A stretch of 64,000 nt of DNA from Streptomyces sp. S.PB5 (GCF_030403745.1 NZ_JAQMWP010000016.1:1-64000); one strand, 5' to 3'; positions 1 through 9,264 are shown, counted from the first letter of the stretch. Numbers and translations: made by a program. The notes: generated from the letters alone by a model not told the origin.

Positions 1-1
1 C

Positions 2-37
2 GACGAACCCGCCCTGCCCACCGAACTCACCGCATAG
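2..37 (+). CDS. C-terminal tail of a gene entering from the left (partial)
   Basis: Reading from base 2 gives an open frame (Asp-Glu-Pro-Ala-Leu-Pro-Thr-Glu-Leu-Thr-Ala) ending in TAG at 35-37. The composition fits the end of a high-GC actinobacterial protein, but 11 residues cannot identify a family and a chance open frame is possible. The following 375 bases hold no convincing gene. Confidence 0.25.
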   Translation, partial: DEPALPTELTA

Positions 38-228
38 CCTCAAAACCGAGATCACCGAGTGGCCGTCAATACACCACTTCGGCGGACGTGACCGTTTCCC
101 GGTACCGGACCCCGCCGCCTGTAGTGCATCCCGGAGAACCGCGCTGGGGGAACCAAAGCGTCCGGCATAGGGCAGACCCCACAACTTTTCGAGGCGAGCA
201 CGACACGACGCAGGGACCTCGCCCCGCT

Positions 229-264
229 GTGGGGTTGCCCCGACATCCCCCGTGGGGAGACCCC
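229..264. promoter_or_regulatory. Paired GTGGGG-N3-CCCC dyads upstream of the LAL regulator
   Basis: Two dyads lie head to tail: GTGGGG TTG CCCC at 229-241 and GTGGGG AGA CCCC at 252-264, centres 23 bp apart (about two helical turns). They sit about 150 bp before the regulator's start at 413. A third dyad of the same kind lies just after that gene, at 3293-3306, ahead of the DUF4331 gene. Binding by the regulator itself is an inference; nothing else in 38-412 looks like a gene. Confidence 0.4.
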
Positions 265-412
265 GGAGCACGAGTCAGGTGGCCTCGACAGCCATCGGGC
301 ACTGCCTGACCCCACCATGTGGAGGACGCGGGAGACGGCACACGCCCTGGACAAGGCCTCGCATCGTCATGTCTGCCGTCCGTCGCAGCGAAGAGGACCA
401 GTGGAGGTTGCC

Positions 413-3259
413 ATGAACCAGGCGATTGACATCTCATGGCCGCTGTCCAGCGGCGCCTGTGAAGTGGCATTGCCCACGGTTCGAGGGCGCCAGGCCGAGC
501 AGGAACACATCACCCAGTGGATACGCCGGCTCATCCACCGCCGCGCCGGAGGTGCGCTGTGGATCGAGGGACCGGCCGACATCGGCAAGTCACGCATGCT
601 GGCCTGCGCCGCGGACGAGGCGGCCCTGGCCGGCGCCCAGATACTGGCCGGGGTCGGCTCGGCGGGCAGCGAGATGGCCCCGCTGGCGCCGCTGCTGGAC
701 GCACTCACGCACGACGTCGCCGGCTTCGCGCACGGCCTGCGTCATCGCTCCTCCGCGCAGAACGACTCCTACTGGCTGGTGCAGGAGATCAAGAACCGGC
801 TGCGGGTCCTGACCCGCGAGCGGCCTGTGGCCCTGTTCCTCGACGGACTCCAGGACTGCGACGAGCTCACCCTGGTTACCGTGCGCACCCTCACCGTGCA
901 ACTCGCCGACCTGCCGATTCTCTGGGTGCTCGCCGCCCGCGCCCACAGTGAGCGGCCCGCCGTTGAGGCACTGCGCCGGCACCTGCTCACCGGGCGCGCG
1001 GCCCACCTCGAGCTCCGCCCCCTCCCCGAGGAGGCGGTCCGGTCGATGACCCAGGACCTGCTGGGGGCACGGGCCGCGGAGGCGGCACCCTGTCTGCCCT
1101 ACCTCGACGGTCTGCCGGGCGCGGTCCACCATGTGTGTGCGCAGATCGCGAGCGAGCCGCCCGCCACGGTGCCGCGCGCCCTGGACGCCCCGGGGTACGA
1201 ACAGACCGTCGTCGCACCGTCCGTCCTGCGCCGTCTTGAGCAACTGTCCGACGAAGCACGGCAGTTGGTGCAGATCGCAGCCGTCCTCGGGGAGCGTCTG
1301 TCCGCCCGGCACCTGTTCCGGGTACTCAACCGCTCCGAGTCCGCCCTGCTCAGGCCCCTGCGCGAGGTGCTCGACGCCCGCCTGCTCAGCACCGACCAGG
1401 ACCGTCTCTCCTTCCGCCACGCACTGGTGCGGCGGACCGTGTCCGCGACCCTGCCCCGGCCCGTACGCCAGTCCGTCCGCCGTCGTTCGATCGACCTGCA
1501 ACTGCGCGCGGGGGTACCGGCCGCGTCGGTGGCCGCCGAGCTGGTCGACGTGGCCGAGCCGGGCGACACCCGCGCGATCGAGATCCTCCGCGCCGCCGCT
1601 CGGGAGCTGGCCGCCCTCTCGCCGTGCGCCGCGGCCGACTACCTGCACTGTGCGATGGGCCTGGTCCAGGGTGCCCCGCAGACGCGGCAGCAGGTCGCCG
1701 CGGAGCTGCTTCCCCTGCTGTGGCAGGTGGGCGAGGTCGGCCAGGCACGCGAACTGGCCCAGGAGATACTCCAGGCGCCGCCGGACCCTGTCGTTCATGC
1801 CGAAGCATGTCTGCACCTGGTGCGCATGGGCAGCCAGTTCCGCCTGCCCCGCCCGGCCACCCATCTGCGCCACGTCCATCGCCGCCGCGACGTCCCGGTG
1901 GCCCTGAAGGATCAGCTACTGTCCGCGACCTTGCTCAACGACCTGCTCACAGGCGGCGTCGAGGAACCTGGCGGAGGCATGTCCGACACCCTGATGCGGG
2001 CCCGGGGTGTGCACGCGGTCAGCGAGCTGACCTTGCGCACGCTGCAGTCGATGAACGCCTGCCACCGGCAGAACTGGGGAGACGCGCTGAAGCACAGCGA
2101 AACCGCGGTCACCGGCATCGCCCACCTGGACCTGGCTCACGCCACCGCCCTCCCCGAGGTCGCCTTGGCGACCAGCTGGCACGCCTCGGTACTGAGCCTC
2201 GCCGGCCACGACCGGGCCGCGCTGGAACTCGTCGACGACGGGTTGCGCACCGCGGAGGCGCGCGGTCGCCGGGTGTTCCTTCCGCTGTGGCGCACGGCGC
2301 GTGCCCGTTTGCTGCTCGACGCCGGTCGGCTCACCGACGCAGCGAGCGAACTGACCTCGGCCCAGGCGCTCGTCGCCACCACCGGCCTGCCCTTCACAGG
2401 TGAGGCCGCCACTCTGTGCACCCGCGTGCAGGTGGTCCGTCACCTGGGTGACGAGGCGGCTCTGGACCAGTGCGCGGCGAAGGCCGATGCCTGGCTCACC
2501 GGCGGCGATCCGTATCAGCGGCGCGTGGGTGCCTGGCTCACCGTGGTCATCGCGGCCCACCGTTCACAACGTCCGGCACCGCAGCTTCTCACTCACGCTG
2601 CGGCCTGCCTACGGCGCGGTTTCGTCCATGCCGTCGCTGTCGACCCCGGAGACGTGGTCATGCTGGCGCGTGCCGCCCTGCACTCGGACCGGCGCGACAT
2701 CGCCGGCGCCGCGGTGGAGTTCGCCGAGAACCGGGCCCGGCGCAATCCCGGTTTCCCGCTGTTCCAGGCGGCGGCCGCGCACGCGAGAGGTCTCTTCGAC
2801 GGCGACCGTGACCGGCTGCGGACCGCGACCGAGCTGTACGGCGACGCCCGCCCGCTGCTGAGGGCCGAGGCGCTGAAGGACACAGGCGAGCTGGAGACGA
2901 CGGCCGTAGAAGCCCAGGCCTGCTTCGAGCAGGCACTGGAGCTGTACGACGCGTGCGGGGAGCACCCGGAGAGCGGACGCCTGCGGAACCGGCTGCGCAG
3001 GCTGGGCATCAGGTCGACGGGGGCCGTCTCCCCCGCAGCGGAGGCCGGCTGGCGTGGCCTGACCCCGGCTGAGCTGGGTGTCGTCCGCCTCATCGCGCAC
3101 GGCGCGACCAATCGTGAGGCGGCGCAGCGGCTGTTCCTGTCCCCGCACACAGTGAACACGCACCTGCGGCACGCCTTCACCAAGCTGGAGGTGCGCTCGC
3201 GGGTCCAGCTGGCACGCCTCTATCTCCGCGAAGTTGATCACTCGGTTGGCGAGCCCTGA
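413..3259 (+). CDS. LAL-type (large ATP-binding LuxR family) transcriptional regulator
   Basis: This 948-residue protein has the LAL layout. An N-terminal AAA/NACHT-like ATPase carries Walker A GPADIGKS at residues 53-60 and a Walker B-like ALFLDGLQDCDE near 137-147. A long helical repeat region rich in Ala, Leu and Arg follows. A C-terminal LuxR helix-turn-helix occupies roughly residues 885-940 (LTPAELGVVRLIAHG, then SPHTVNTHLRHAFTKL). ATG 413 was chosen because GGAGG lies at 403-407; an in-frame upstream ATG at 317 lacks a good ribosome site and adds low-complexity residues. LAL proteins are signal-responsive activators; the ligand is unknown. The GTGGGG-N-CCCC dyads on both sides suggest it controls itself and the DUF4331 gene downstream. 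Confidence 0.85.
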   Translation: MNQAIDISWPLSSGACEVALPTVRGRQAEQEHITQWIRRLIHRRAGGALWIEGPADIGKSRMLACAADEAALAGAQILAGVGSAGSEMAPLAPLLDALTHDVAGFAHGLRHRSSAQNDSYWLVQEIKNRLRVLTRERPVALFLDGLQDCDELTLVTVRTLTVQLADLPILWVLAARAHSERPAVEALRRHLLTGRAAHLELRPLPEEAVRSMTQDLLGARAAEAAPCLPYLDGLPGAVHHVCAQIASEPPATVPRALDAPGYEQTVVAPSVLRRLEQLSDEARQLVQIAAVLGERLSARHLFRVLNRSESALLRPLREVLDARLLSTDQDRLSFRHALVRRTVSATLPRPVRQSVRRRSIDLQLRAGVPAASVAAELVDVAEPGDTRAIEILRAAARELAALSPCAAADYLHCAMGLVQGAPQTRQQVAAELLPLLWQVGEVGQARELAQEILQAPPDPVVHAEACLHLVRMGSQFRLPRPATHLRHVHRRRDVPVALKDQLLSATLLNDLLTGGVEEPGGGMSDTLMRARGVHAVSELTLRTLQSMNACHRQNWGDALKHSETAVTGIAHLDLAHATALPEVALATSWHASVLSLAGHDRAALELVDDGLRTAEARGRRVFLPLWRTARARLLLDAGRLTDAASELTSAQALVATTGLPFTGEAATLCTRVQVVRHLGDEAALDQCAAKADAWLTGGDPYQRRVGAWLTVVIAAHRSQRPAPQLLTHAAACLRRGFVHAVAVDPGDVVMLARAALHSDRRDIAGAAVEFAENRARRNPGFPLFQAAAAHARGLFDGDRDRLRTATELYGDARPLLRAEALKDTGELETTAVEAQACFEQALELYDACGEHPESGRLRNRLRRLGIRSTGAVSPAAEAGWRGLTPAELGVVRLIAHGATNREAAQRLFLSPHTVNTHLRHAFTKLEVRSRVQLARLYLREVDHSVGEP

Positions 3260-3290
3260 TCACGACGCCCCGGGCCGGCTGCACAGCCTC

Positions 3291-3310
3291 CCGTGGGGTT
3301 TACCCCACGG
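3291..3310. promoter_or_regulatory. Perfect 8-bp dyad (CCGTGGGG/CCCCACGG) before the DUF4331 gene
   Basis: CCGTGGGG (3291-3298) and CCCCACGG (3303-3310) are separated by four bases (TTTA). The core GTGGGG...CCCC repeats that of the two dyads at 229-264. It lies 32 bases after the LAL stop codon and about 170 bases before the DUF4331 start. It may be an operator, or a short terminator for the regulator; no T-run follows, and the match to the upstream sites favours an operator. Confidence 0.4.
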
Positions 3311-3476
3311 CCCCCGTGTGGTCGGCGCACCCACTGCTGTGGAGATGCCTCGACAGATTGACGCGCCGCATATCAGCAGACTGAAACCACCACGCCGCCT
3401 GTGCCTGGTGGGCCAGAGGAAGACCCCGTCGGCCACGCACAGTGCGGGACCGCAAGAAGCGAAAGCGAGAGACGAC

Positions 3477-4511
3477 ATGTCCCACCACCTCGACTCCCCC
3501 ATCGCCCGTCAGGACCCTCGCCTGGACATTACGGACCTGTATGTCTTCCGGGGTGAGCAGGGCACTGTCTTCGTCACCGACCACAGCCATTCACTCGCCG
3601 GTGAGGACATCCCCCGTGGTCTGCACCCGGAGGGCAAGTACGAGTTCAAGATCGACTCAAACGGGGACGCGGTCGAGGACGTCACCTACCGCTTCACGTT
3701 CGGCGAGGCCGACGAAGACGGTGTGCAGACCTACCAGGTGCGCCGGCTGTCCGGTCCGGAGGCGCGGAACGACTTCGCCGAGGGCACGCTGCTCGGCGAG
3801 GGCCGCACCGGCGAGCCGCTGGACCTTCCGGGCGGCAGCCGGGCCTGGGTCGGCAAGGCGGGCGACCCCTTCTGGATCGAGCCTGACGTGCTGCACGCCG
3901 TCGGCCACGCCTTCCAGGACGGCACCAAGGTCGACCTGTCCAACTGGAATCCCGCCGAGGCGACGAACCTCTTCGCCGGCCACACGGTCTACTCCATCGT
4001 CCTGGAGGTCGCCGACGAGGAACTGCTGCGCATCGCGGGCCACGACCGGAAGATCGACGTGTGGGCCGTGGCCTTCCTGGCCACCGACGCCGGCAGCTGG
4101 CGTCCGATCAACCGTGCGGGCCTGCCGATGATCCACCCGCTGTTCACGCAGTACAACGAGACGCTCGGCGACCGCCTCAACGAGAACACGCCGTCCGAGG
4201 ACATCGAGCTGTACGGCAAGGCACTCACCGAGTCGGTGGCCGGCGTGGTGCGCGCCTACGGCACGGCGGAGAACCCGGAAGCCTACGCCCAGACCGTCGT
4301 GGACCGCATCCTCCCCAACGTCCTGCCCTACGAGATCGGCACGCCGGCGTCGTACGGCTTCGCACGCTGGAACGGCCGCACACTCACCGACAACGCGCCC
4401 GACGTGATGTTCTCCTTCGCCAGCAACACCCCAGTGACGCTGGGCATCACCAAGGAGTCGGTGATCGCCAAGCCCACCCAGACCTTCCCGTATGTGCCTC
4501 CGGCCGCGTGA
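3477..4511 (+). CDS. DUF4331 family protein
   Basis: The 344-residue protein matches what I know of DUF4331. It opens MSHHLDSP, with the early Asp-rich segment RLDITDLYVFRG, then EGKYEFKIDSNGDAVEDVTYRF and a C-terminal NAPDVMFSFASNTPVTLGI segment. No signal peptide or membrane helix is seen, so a cytoplasmic or atypically exported protein is implied. The function of DUF4331 is not established. The open frame extends upstream to 3234, but the family begins at this Met (ATG 3477) and the preceding 81 codons overlap the LAL stop and the dyad. A terminator-like hairpin follows at 4527-4561, then the nickel permease gene. Confidence 0.8.
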   Translation: MSHHLDSPIARQDPRLDITDLYVFRGEQGTVFVTDHSHSLAGEDIPRGLHPEGKYEFKIDSNGDAVEDVTYRFTFGEADEDGVQTYQVRRLSGPEARNDFAEGTLLGEGRTGEPLDLPGGSRAWVGKAGDPFWIEPDVLHAVGHAFQDGTKVDLSNWNPAEATNLFAGHTVYSIVLEVADEELLRIAGHDRKIDVWAVAFLATDAGSWRPINRAGLPMIHPLFTQYNETLGDRLNENTPSEDIELYGKALTESVAGVVRAYGTAENPEAYAQTVVDRILPNVLPYEIGTPASYGFARWNGRTLTDNAPDVMFSFASNTPVTLGITKESVIAKPTQTFPYVPPAA

Positions 4512-4526
4512 ACCGTCTGACGGAAC

Positions 4527-4561
4527 AAGCCGTGCGGGCCCGTAACAGGTCGGCACGGCTT
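4527..4561 (+). terminator. Rho-independent-type hairpin after the DUF4331 gene
   Basis: AAGCCGTGC (4527-4535) pairs perfectly with GCACGGCTT (4553-4561) across a 17-base loop, 16 bases after the DUF4331 stop. TTCCTCT follows. It separates the DUF4331 gene from nicT at 4627. Confidence 0.6.
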
Positions 4562-4626
4562 TCCTCTCGGCCACTCTCCGATCGTGCCGGTGGCCGACAG
4601 CACATTGCCCGGAAAGAGGAGCCGCC

Positions 4627-5226
4627 ATGTCCACCGCGCCCACCGCGCCACCGCCACCAGCCACCGACACCTCGTCCTCCGTCCGGCGCGCGCTGACGCG
4701 GGCCGAGTGGTCACGGTTGGGAGCCGTCTTCGGGTTCATCGCGGCCCTGCACATCATCGGCTGGGGCATCCTGCTGACCGTCATCGCTCCGCACCACTTC
4801 GCCCTCGGGCAGCAGGGCTTCGGCGTGGGCGTCGGCGTGACCGCCTACGTCCTGGGGATGCGGCACGCCTTCGACGCCGACCACATCGCGGCCATCGACA
4901 ACACGACGCGGAAACTGATGAACGCCGAGCGGCGACCGCTGACCGTCGGATTCTGGTTCTCTCTCGGCCATTCCAGCATCGTCTTCGCCCTGTCGCTCCT
5001 GCTGGCGTTCGGTGTCCGTAGCCTGGCCGGGCCCCTCCAGGACGATGACTCGACGTTGCACAACCTCACCAGCTGGATCGGCACTTTGGTCTCCGGGGCC
5101 TTCCTGTACGCGATCGCCATCCTCAACCTCGCGGCACTGGCAGGCATTTGGCGTATCTTCCGCGCCATGCGTCATGGCCGCTACGACGAGACGGAGTTGC
5201 AGAAACAACTCGACCAGCGCGGCTTC
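4627..5226 (+). pseudogene. nicT: Nickel/cobalt permease NicT, 5' piece (1 of 3)
   Basis: These 200 codons encode the N-terminal half of a NiCoT-family (HoxN/NixA) secondary transporter. The signature HAFDADHIAAIDNTTRK near residues 80-96 carries the metal-selective His/Asp residues. A second motif, FWFSLGHSSIVF, follows, plus several membrane helices. The start has a good GAGGAG site. After RGF (codon ending 5226) similarity stops and the frame runs 70 codons into foreign DNA before a stop at 5436. The family continuation resumes at 20817 (VNRFLTRLTGSLSKPWQMYP). The gene was split by the element at 5227-20816 and again further on. The fused ORF could still give a truncated protein, but it lacks about half the transporter and should not work. 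Confidence 0.85.
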
Positions 5227-5261
5227 AAGACCGTTCCCTTAGGCCGCTCGGGCAACCCACC
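5224..5261 (-). other. attL: 5' half of a tRNA-Ser(UGA)-like sequence
   Basis: Read on the minus strand from 5261, GGTGGGT TG CCCGAGCGGCC is followed by the anticodon arm ACGGT and CTTGAA, where the sequence passes into nicT. It matches the 5' half of a streptomycete serine tRNA up to the UGA anticodon. The nicT arm supplies GCCGCG after GAA. The tyrosine-recombinase crossover therefore probably lay in the anticodon loop, with GAA shared by both partners. This piece alone is not a functional tRNA. Bases 5262-5566 beyond it contain no gene I can support. Confidence 0.7.
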
Positions 5262-5566
5262 TGCGCTCCTGCCACGTGGGGCGGAGCGGGTACAGCGTAC
5301 CGGCCTCCAGCTTCGCGCGGGGTCCGTGGTCCACACGGGGTCCACTGGCCATGCTTTCCGCTCGAAGACCGGCGACCTTCTGATCCGTAGGATCGGGCAG
5401 TACTCCACGAATGTCCACAACAGCCTCCCATTTTGATCGCAGAGGCTAGTGATCACGTGTAGGCATGTGCGTGGTTACCGTCAGAACTGCCATCAACTCC
5501 GCGAAGGCACCATCGTCATGAAGCCTTACGGCCCATCGGTGGCCGGCACATACTGAGACATCTGCC

Positions 5567-5962
5567 TCACTCACCGCGCGGAGGCCCAGTCGGCGCCTGT
5601 GCCACGTGAACGATTGCCTCCAACTGTTCCACGACCAGACGCCACTCCCGAGAGACCACGTCGGGAACGTTCAGCATGCTCGATCGGCCATGTAGCACGT
5701 CGGAAGACTTGCTATACACGTGACGCGCGATCCTGATTAGTCCGATCGTGTCGCTTCTGCGGCCTTCGGTAACCATTCCAAGAACGAAAGCCAACCGCTC
5801 CGGAATTCTGTTATTGAACGAAATTGAAGAATCCTGACACACGACTCGATAGGCTTCTAGTGCCACTCTCTCGATTCGCAGCCTGAGTTCCAGAACCTCG
5901 ATACGAGAAGCAGATGAGAAACCCAGTGTCATTTCATTCAGCTCCCTGCTAGATCCATGCAC
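5567..5962 (-). CDS. Small HEPN-like protein, partner of the Rad50-like ATPase
   Basis: This 131-residue, predicted all-helical protein starts inside the end of the upstream ATPase gene (25-bp overlap), so the two are very likely translationally coupled. Helix-forming LELRLRIERVALEAY near residues 25-39 and the later YSKSSDVLHGR with a following amphipathic helix resemble HEPN-type folds, which often carry such (N/S)-x-x-LHG segments. The canonical R-x4-6-H pair is not clear, so nuclease activity cannot be claimed. Codon use is less GC-biased than in the AICE core, matching the ATPase and suggesting they arrived together. The family is unrecognised beyond this. Confidence 0.6.
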   Translation of the reverse strand: MHGSSRELNEMTLGFSSASRIEVLELRLRIERVALEAYRVVCQDSSISFNNRIPERLAFVLGMVTEGRRSDTIGLIRIARHVYSKSSDVLHGRSSMLNVPDVVSREWRLVVEQLEAIVHVAQAPTGPPRGE

Positions 5963-8484
5963 GCCTTACGGGCAACGTCGATCTCCGACTTCAAGTCTTT
6001 CTTTTCAATAGGCGTCCCATGAACGGCATTGTTCCATGTCTTCAAGTAGACGCCGCACCGAACTTTAGCCTCGCGCACCGGATGCTTACTACCGTCAGGC
6101 ACGATAATCACCTCTTCCGCCTTATCGAATCGCGCCAGGGTATTCTGACACGAATCAAGGCTGGCGAGGTTCTCAACTACGTCTCGACCACTTGAGAGAG
6201 CATTTCGTACGACAGCTTGGTGAAGGGCAATGTCAACCGCCTGACGCAGAAGACCTCGAATGATCTGTGTCTCATTGAGGTAGCCATTTACTGACACCTT
6301 AGGCGCCAAGGCTCGAATGTACTCTGCGTCGTCAATCAGCATGCGCCACAGCTCATCAGTGGACTCTAGAGAGATCACGCCAGTCTCAAGATCTCGACTA
6401 ATCGCCCATGAATTATAGTTGAGCGAGCGCGCCATCAAGTGTGCTTTCAGCCGCTCATCATGCGTGAAAACAATAACCCGCCTCCTCGATGCGATTTCAG
6501 CGAGGACAGCAGCAAGCCTGTCAACGCGAATTTCATCAAAGGCATGCACAGGGTCGTCAAGCACCAAGAAGCCAAAAGGCCCGGACTCGATTGTTGCCAG
6601 AAGAGGAGCAAGGAGAAAGGCGTTTCTTTGCCCTGCGCTAAGCATAGCGAGGCTAAGCGGCTGCCCCGCTGGATTCTGAACCCTAACCTCCGCTCGCTGT
6701 GTAGTTAGCCGGACGTCCTCCAGAACAATCCCAGCATCATCCAATAGCGCTTTCACGCGTCCGCCGGCCAGTGCCGTAAAATCTTGGGCACGCTTATCAC
6801 GCAGATGGCCCGTGAGGTCCTTCAGACATACACTGACTGCCTTCCAGAGTTGATATTCACCCGCGACCTCTGCGTTCTCACGCCATGCACTGACGAAGTC
6901 CTCAATTGCAGCCCTTCGCTTCAGCCTCCACTGCTTATCGAACGCGCTTAGGCTCGTAGCCTCTACACACGCTCTCCACCAGTCACGTGTTTCTAGCAGT
7001 GACCGAAGCTCAGTAAAGAAATTTCGCGCCACACTAGTGGGCTGACACCCGTAACGCTCCAAAACCTGGCAGAGTCCGTCGGCGCGACTCTGTACTCGGT
7101 CGAGGAGTTCCTGGGAGGTGACGACAGGAACAGTGGACGAACGCAGAACTGAGATCACTTGTTGCATCTCTGTCTCAATCGACCTCTTGAGCTCGATTAG
7201 CGACGACTCCGCTTCAAGATGGAGCGGTTCCAGGTCTGCCAGCTCAGAGACGCTCTTCCGCAGTCGCAGCGGCCAGTCAGCCTGCTCGCTCTCGCAGACA
7301 GGGCACTCCGTTCCCGGAGACTCAAGATCCATCACATGCTCATGGAAACCACGCAGCGAGTTCGCAAGTTTACGCTTTACTGAGTCTGGTGAAGCATCAA
7401 TGCTAAGGAAAGCATCACCTGTCCTCGCCAACGCGGCAGTCAAGATTTCTGCATGCTTGTCCGTGACTTGCGGTAGAAATCCCCCCGAATCGCTCAACTG
7501 ATTTTCTTCTAGCCATGCGTCAATATCAGAAATCCACGTAGGCCAGTTGACAACACCAACACTTACCGCAGGGTCAAGTTTCCCATTGACCTCATCAACT
7601 TGCGCGATTCTGCTTTTAGCCTCCTTGACTGCATCGTCGATGCATTTCTTTGCCGATGCCGACTTTTCACTAAGATCAGCGACGCGATCGTTCAAAACAA
7701 CGAAGCATCCACCGAAAGCCAAAAGATTTTCAATGTACTCACGCAGGTCCTTACTTTGCTGAACTCGACGCTCGATGTCAGCATAGGCAAATACTGGAGG
7801 ATGCCCTGCGAGAGCATGGTTCCATGCCGTCTCCCTCAGGTCGACGCTCATCACTTCACCGCTAGGTAGGGTCCATTCAGCATCATGGGAAGCGACCTCA
7901 CCATCGCTATCGATCAGACAGGACAGTGCAAGTCTCTCTCCCCTTCTTGAAAGAACGACCTCAGCCATCGTCTTCTCGGCGTCGATCGCTGCGTGAAGCT
8001 TCTCCCACAGCGGCTCCAGCTTAGAGCGGGAGGATTTTTGCTCCACCGACGTCCACCATTTGGTGGACCCCGCTAGAGCAGTCCGAATTCCATCCGCAAT
8101 GGTTGATTTACCTGAGCCGTTCGGGCCATGAATGATCGTCACGCCTGGCGAAGGGTCGACCTTCATTATCACTTGGTTCGTGGCACCCTGATACCCCACG
8201 ACTGTCACAGATGTGAGATGCCACGGTTCCCCCGCTGCTGGATCCCATCGACCCTCTGACTTAGATTTCAGCTCTGCGGTCAGATCGCGAAGCTTAAGCC
8301 ACGCCGCCTTCTTCTCCGAAAGGCGTGCGGCAGAGAGGAACTTATCGATATCCGTAGCCAGATCAGAGAAGCTCAGAAGTCGCAGGTTGGGGAGTTTCTG
8401 GCTCGCACTCGGCACTACCGTGTCAAGCTTCAAGTCAGTCGACGCTACGAATTCCGTGCTCACTGCCCCTCCATCAAACGCCAT
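5938..8484 (-). CDS. Rad50/SbcC-like ABC ATPase with C-terminal helical (HEPN-like?) extension
   Basis: The 848-residue protein has an ABC/SMC-type head: Walker A HGPNGSGKST at 119-128, signature LSAGQ at 615-619, Walker B FLVLDDP at 639-645 and H-loop FTHDE at 673-677. Between the head halves is a coiled region with CPVC at 394-397, resembling a Rad50 zinc hook. About 170 residues follow the H-loop, predicted helical, with LRQAVDIALHQAV and KTWNNAVHG, reminiscent of HEPN-type domains. Such ATPase plus effector proteins are frequent in phage-defence systems (OLD, RloC/PrrC and similar), but this one is not assignable to a named system. It lies at the cargo end of the AICE, overlaps its small partner gene, and is about 50% GC. 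Confidence 0.75.
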   Translation of the reverse strand: MAFDGGAVSTEFVASTDLKLDTVVPSASQKLPNLRLLSFSDLATDIDKFLSAARLSEKKAAWLKLRDLTAELKSKSEGRWDPAAGEPWHLTSVTVVGYQGATNQVIMKVDPSPGVTIIHGPNGSGKSTIADGIRTALAGSTKWWTSVEQKSSRSKLEPLWEKLHAAIDAEKTMAEVVLSRRGERLALSCLIDSDGEVASHDAEWTLPSGEVMSVDLRETAWNHALAGHPPVFAYADIERRVQQSKDLREYIENLLAFGGCFVVLNDRVADLSEKSASAKKCIDDAVKEAKSRIAQVDEVNGKLDPAVSVGVVNWPTWISDIDAWLEENQLSDSGGFLPQVTDKHAEILTAALARTGDAFLSIDASPDSVKRKLANSLRGFHEHVMDLESPGTECPVCESEQADWPLRLRKSVSELADLEPLHLEAESSLIELKRSIETEMQQVISVLRSSTVPVVTSQELLDRVQSRADGLCQVLERYGCQPTSVARNFFTELRSLLETRDWWRACVEATSLSAFDKQWRLKRRAAIEDFVSAWRENAEVAGEYQLWKAVSVCLKDLTGHLRDKRAQDFTALAGGRVKALLDDAGIVLEDVRLTTQRAEVRVQNPAGQPLSLAMLSAGQRNAFLLAPLLATIESGPFGFLVLDDPVHAFDEIRVDRLAAVLAEIASRRRVIVFTHDERLKAHLMARSLNYNSWAISRDLETGVISLESTDELWRMLIDDAEYIRALAPKVSVNGYLNETQIIRGLLRQAVDIALHQAVVRNALSSGRDVVENLASLDSCQNTLARFDKAEEVIIVPDGSKHPVREAKVRCGVYLKTWNNAVHGTPIEKKDLKSEIDVARKACMDLAGS

Positions 8485-8730
8485 GATGGCCTAGATGGCC
8501 CGAGAATACTGTGAGGCAAAGTTCGACGCTTGGGGTTTTTGTGAGCAGAGGGAAAGTCGAACCTATTTTCGATTTTCGTGATTACCAATAAATGTCACAA
8601 AATTGGTCAAATGTATCAGCCCTGTTGCCCACTACGGACATCTCGTCAGGTTGACGTGAAATGGGGTGAACTTGCGTCGCCTTCGGATTCGGTCTGAGAT
8701 CCTGGAGACTGATCGAGAGGGGTCGCAGGT

Positions 8731-9264
8731 ATGGAATGGAAGACGCACGGTGAGCGACAGATCTACACCAACAAGTGGGTGAATCTGTGTCTGGTCGACG
8801 TCCAGCAGCCTGACGGGCGCAGGTGGGAGTACCACGTCGTTCGTCTGCGGCACCTGGCCGTCGCCGCCGTGGTCAACGACCGCCAAGAGGTCCTGATGAT
8901 GTGGCGGCACCGCTTCATCACAGACTCGTGGGCTTGGGAGTTGCCCATGGGCCTGGTCGAGGAGGGCGAGACGCCGGAGGAGGCGGCAGCACGTGAGGTT
9001 CTGGAGGAGACGGGTTGGCGTCCCGGCCCCATCAAGCCCCTGATCTACGCCGAGCCGGCCAACGGGATCACCGACTCGCAGCACCACGTCTTCCGGATCG
9101 ACGGCGCTACCTACGCCGGGCCTCCCACGGAGAAGAACGAGTCCGACCGCATCGAGTGGATTCCCCTCTCTGAGGTGCGAGGCATGATCGACCGCCGGGA
9201 GGTGGTGAGTAGCGGCTCACTCGTCGGCCTGCTCTACCTGCTCATGGATGAAGCGATCCGCTGA
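8731..9264 (+). CDS. Nudix hydrolase (AICE-associated)
   Basis: The 177-residue protein contains a complete Nudix box, GLVEEGETPEEAAAREVLEETGW, at about residues 74-96. It fits G-x5-E-x7-REUXEEXGU with all metal-binding glutamates present. The family hydrolyses nucleoside-diphosphate-linked substrates; ADP-ribose or a modified nucleotide is plausible because the surrounding fold resembles ADP-ribose pyrophosphatases. Nudix proteins are usual AICE passengers, next to the element's regulator in several pSAM2-like elements. The 3' end overlaps the convergent XRE-TPR gene by 23 bp. The 246-bp region before it is AT-richer and contains GTTCGAC/GTCGAAC half-sites (near 8521 and 8557) that could be regulatory. 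Confidence 0.85.
   Translation: MEWKTHGERQIYTNKWVNLCLVDVQQPDGRRWEYHVVRLRHLAVAAVVNDRQEVLMMWRHRFITDSWAWELPMGLVEEGETPEEAAAREVLEETGWRPGPIKPLIYAEPANGITDSQHHVFRIDGATYAGPPTEKNESDRIEWIPLSEVRGMIDRREVVSSGSLVGLLYLLMDEAIR

Noticed and set aside
172..186. 15-bp match GGCAGACCCCACAAC also found near 48492
   Set aside because: Only two copies in unrelated contexts, with no other flanking similarity; chance is not excluded and no role can be argued.
590..1879. 429-codon minus-strand ORF within the LAL regulator
   Set aside because: Antisense shadow of the LAL coding sequence without motifs or ribosome site.
5227..5436. C-terminal 70 codons of the long ORF starting at nicT
   Set aside because: They translate tRNA-like and AICE-end DNA, unrelated to NiCoT proteins; the family sequence resumes at 20817.
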